Shown: piece after piece, positions 6,906 through 8,747 of the stretch
Layout: each line of letters begins with the position of its first letter
How positions within the stretch are numbered: the first letter of the stretch is position 1
Origin: Thermoplasmata archaeon
GTDB lineage: Archaea; Thermoplasmatota; Thermoplasmata; Thermoplasmatales; Thermoplasmataceae
Direction: 5' to 3'
DNA length: 8,747 bases
Assembly: GCA_021790415.1 (NCBI GenBank)
Contig: JAJYDZ010000048.1
Coordinates: 1 to 8,747 of the forward strand
The notes under the pieces: model-generated
Databases searched by the model: none
What the model saw: only the letters and a program-made list of their open reading frames with translations
Told to the model about the DNA's origin: nothing
Program-made: the position numbers and the translations under genes

Positions 6906-8177
6906 ATGAACCAGAAGTTCGACGTAGTCGTTATAGGTGCTGGTATTTCAGGGCTGTCAACTGCAATGCATCTTAAGGAGGGAAATCCAGATCTTTCCAT
7001 AGTTGTGCTGGATAAACAACATACCTATGGGCAGGGTAATACAGGTAAGAGTGCCGCCGGCTATAGAGATATTTTCAAAACAGAAGTTAACAGAAAATTG
7101 GCATCATCATCAATTGAATTTTTTAAAAGCATTCAAAAATCAAAGGGGTTTGATATCGGGATGCACGCAAGCGGATATCTCTTTCTGGTAAGAGATAAAT
7201 CACAGTTGGATTTAATGCTGCACGAACTTTCTCGTGAAACAAATATAGAAACTGTTGAGAAAGACGAAATTAAGAATTCACTGAATATTCGGCATGATCT
7301 CGATCCAGAACAGGCAAAATTTATGAAGCTAGAGGGATATGACAAAGGTTATCTGGGAAAAAACTGTGGTATCATAGAACCTGAACTTGTGGCAGATTAT
7401 TATTACAGGGAATGTGTTAAGTTAGGAATACAATTTAACTTTGGGACACAGGTATCAGGTTTAACCCTGGTACCTGTAAACCCTCTGGATTACCCAGGTG
7501 AGCCATTTATATGGCAGGACAAAAAAATCGGCAGTATTGAAACTAACAAGGGAACATTTCTGGCCGACGAATATATTATGGCAGCCGATGTCTATACGAC
7601 AGGACTTCTTGATAAGACGGGAATCGATGGTCACGAAAGGCCAAAAAAGAGGCAGGTATTCCAGGTCACGAATAAGAAGATTGTGGATATGCTCTCCAAG
7701 CAGATACATACAACAGAAGGAATAATGCCATTTACAATATTGCCCTCACATGGTGTTTTTCTTAGACCTGCACCGAAATTTCATTCAATGTGGATTGGAG
7801 TTGCGGACGATCTCGCGAGAGATTTTTCATTTACTGAAGAACCCCAGGCTGAGCACGACTTTTATGAAAACAGCATTTATCAGATTCTAACAGCCTACTC
7901 GAATAACTTCGAGAACGCAGAGCTAACTGGAAGTTGGGCTGGATATTATTCATATAATACCGCAGATATGACTCCCAACATTTTTAAAGAGCTGAATCTC
8001 ACCGTTATTTCAGGTACAAGTGGTAGCGGCATAATGAAGGGAGATGCAATTGGTAGAGTAGCCACGGCATTGTTTTCTGGAAAGGAGAAGGCAAAATTAT
8101 ACGGAGATATGGAATTCAATGTTGCTGATGTTGGTGTCAATAATAGAAATGTAAAGATGGAACAGCTCATTCTTTAG
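6906..8177 (+). CDS. FAD-dependent oxidoreductase, DAO family
   Basis: Flavoprotein of the D-amino-acid oxidase / sarcosine oxidase / glycine oxidase superfamily, 423 residues, a typical length. These enzymes oxidise a C-N or C-O bond of a small amine, amino acid or hydroxy acid using FAD. The N-terminal Rossmann fingerprint starts almost at once: VVVIGAGISG (GAGISG 11-16), with acidic Asp36 ending the second strand to hold the ADP ribose. NTGKSAAGYR at 45-54 is the family's flavin-contacting segment after the first beta-alpha-beta unit. The substrate domain follows, then GSWAGYYSYNTADMTP from 342 and the C-terminal FAD loop GTSGSGIMKG from 370. That loop has no cysteine, so no covalent flavin link of the sarcosine oxidase kind is expected. 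No signal peptide. The substrate is not readable; proline, sarcosine-like or other amines are candidates. It is divergent from vat and convergent with the next gene. Ends in TAG. Confidence 0.9.
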   Translation: MNQKFDVVVIGAGISGLSTAMHLKEGNPDLSIVVLDKQHTYGQGNTGKSAAGYRDIFKTEVNRKLASSSIEFFKSIQKSKGFDIGMHASGYLFLVRDKSQLDLMLHELSRETNIETVEKDEIKNSLNIRHDLDPEQAKFMKLEGYDKGYLGKNCGIIEPELVADYYYRECVKLGIQFNFGTQVSGLTLVPVNPLDYPGEPFIWQDKKIGSIETNKGTFLADEYIMAADVYTTGLLDKTGIDGHERPKKRQVFQVTNKKIVDMLSKQIHTTEGIMPFTILPSHGVFLRPAPKFHSMWIGVADDLARDFSFTEEPQAEHDFYENSIYQILTAYSNNFENAELTGSWAGYYSYNTADMTPNIFKELNLTVISGTSGSGIMKGDAIGRVATALFSGKEKAKLYGDMEFNVADVGVNNRNVKMEQLIL

Positions 8178-8183
8178 AAGGGT

Positions 8184-8747
8184 TCAATATTCCCAAATTT
8201 TTATTAAATCTCTTGAGTCAATAACTTCTCCAGACATGGAAATAAATTCAAGGGCAGTGAAAAACATTCTTTCAGAATAAGTAGAAGTTGCATCTGAAAT
8301 AACAACAGGAATAAAGCCACTGTGGTAAAGGATATTTGTTGTAATCAAAATCTCAACATCTGTAGTAAATCCACTGATCATAATGATATTTTTCTTAGAT
8401 GAGGTAATAGCCTTTAATATCTCAGGTTCTGTCAATATATCAATTTTATCTGTTTTATATTTTAAGGTTGGTTCAAAACGTTCTGTGATTTCTGTGAATT
8501 GCTTCATGAATTCATCATGTTGAGGGCTAGCTGGGGCCATATTCCTTTTTCTTCTTAGGTTCTTTTCATGACCATATTCATTCGAAAAATATCTTATATC
8601 ATTCATGGAAATGTTTATTGTTTGAATATTGTGTCTCTTAAAAGCACCAAGAATGTATTCGTAGGCCCCCAAAAATTCCATTTTACTAAATATATTCTCA
8701 AAAATGGATTTGTCAATATTTAATGAGATATGTAATATATTTTCAGG
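8184..8747 (-). CDS. Isochorismatase-fold (cysteine hydrolase-like) protein lacking the catalytic Cys, 5'-partial
   Basis: Member of the isochorismatase-like hydrolase fold (nicotinamidase, isochorismatase and relatives). Numbered from the ATG at 8679-8681, the family core is SGFTTDVEILITT at 103-115, then strand VVISDATST (126-134), SER (136-138) and GEVIDS (151-156). In cysteine hydrolases the residue after T-D-V is the nucleophilic Cys; here it is Glu110 (codon 8352-8354, GAG). Lys76 probably corresponds to the conserved catalytic lysine. The frame stays open 22 codons upstream of that ATG to the window edge and encodes a hydrophobic strand (NILHISLN) where the family's first strand, ending IDxQ, should be. 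The gene therefore probably starts outside the window, and that strand seems to lack the usual Asp. An internal start at 8681 remains possible, with a TATA-like element near 8720. The activity is unknown; it may be non-catalytic. Ends in TGA. Confidence 0.8.
   Translation of the reverse strand, partial: PENILHISLNIDKSIFENIFSKMEFLGAYEYILGAFKRHNIQTINISMNDIRYFSNEYGHEKNLRRKRNMAPASPQHDEFMKQFTEITERFEPTLKYKTDKIDILTEPEILKAITSSKKNIIMISGFTTDVEILITTNILYHSGFIPVVISDATSTYSERMFFTALEFISMSGEVIDSRDLIKIWEY
8195..8206 (+). terminator. T5 run after the oxidoreductase, inside the opposing gene
   Basis: TTTTTATT follows the oxidoreductase stop by about 20 bases. Because only six bases separate the two convergent stop codons, this plus-strand signal lies inside the 3' end of the minus-strand gene. 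No hairpin is evident. Confidence 0.4.

Noticed and set aside
7461..7709. Overlapping open frames on both strands inside the oxidoreductase (7461-7709 minus, 7498-7725 plus)
   Set aside because: Both sit inside an intact flavoprotein gene in alternative frames, without motifs or start signals.
1..8747. Mobile element, phage, CRISPR or defence island
   Set aside because: No transposase, integrase, repeat array, tRNA-linked boundary or restriction/toxin motif is visible on either strand; the gene content is core chromosomal.

Overview
The window looks like a chromosomal segment of a Thermoplasmatales archaeon (the Thermoplasma / Ferroplasma / Picrophilus / Cuniculiplasma group). The reasons are an archaeal-type class-1 release factor, a VAT (archaeal Cdc48) ATPase that agrees closely along its whole length with Thermoplasma acidophilum VAT as I remember it, a tricorn-interacting aminopeptidase of a kind known mainly from this order, AT-rich DNA, frequent AGA/AGG and ATA codons, and TATA boxes placed as in leaderless archaeal promoters. 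I cannot name the genus or species.

Layout, left to right. (1) Bases 1-1225 (+): peptide chain release factor aRF1, missing only its extreme N-terminus. (2) 1326-1583 (-): an 85-residue stand-alone PRC-barrel protein, convergent with aRF1. (3) 1584-1688: a divergent promoter region. (4) 1689-4073 (+): a complete M1 zinc aminopeptidase of the tricorn-interacting factor F2/F3 type. (5) 4102-4476 (-): a 124-residue protein I do not recognise, 46 bases downstream of (6) VAT, 4523-6766 (-), and possibly co-transcribed with it. (7) 6767-6905: a second divergent promoter region. (8) 6906-8177 (+): a FAD-dependent amine/amino-acid oxidoreductase of the DAO family. (9) 8184-8747 (-): an isochorismatase-fold protein that runs off the right edge and lacks the usual catalytic cysteine.

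Most of the window is housekeeping. The clearest shared theme is cytosolic protein turnover. VAT unfolds substrates and carries a C-terminal motif suited to docking on the 20S proteasome. The F-type aminopeptidase converts the short peptides released by tricorn to free amino acids. These two genes, the entry and exit of one pathway, converge on the unknown 124-residue gene. aRF1 ends translation. The oxidoreductase might use amino acids or related amines, but its substrate cannot be read from sequence.

There is no RNA gene, insertion sequence, CRISPR array, integrase or obvious repeat. No gap between genes exceeds about 140 bases. I see no convincing new multi-gene system. The best leads are the unknown gene beside VAT and the cysteine-less isochorismatase-fold protein.
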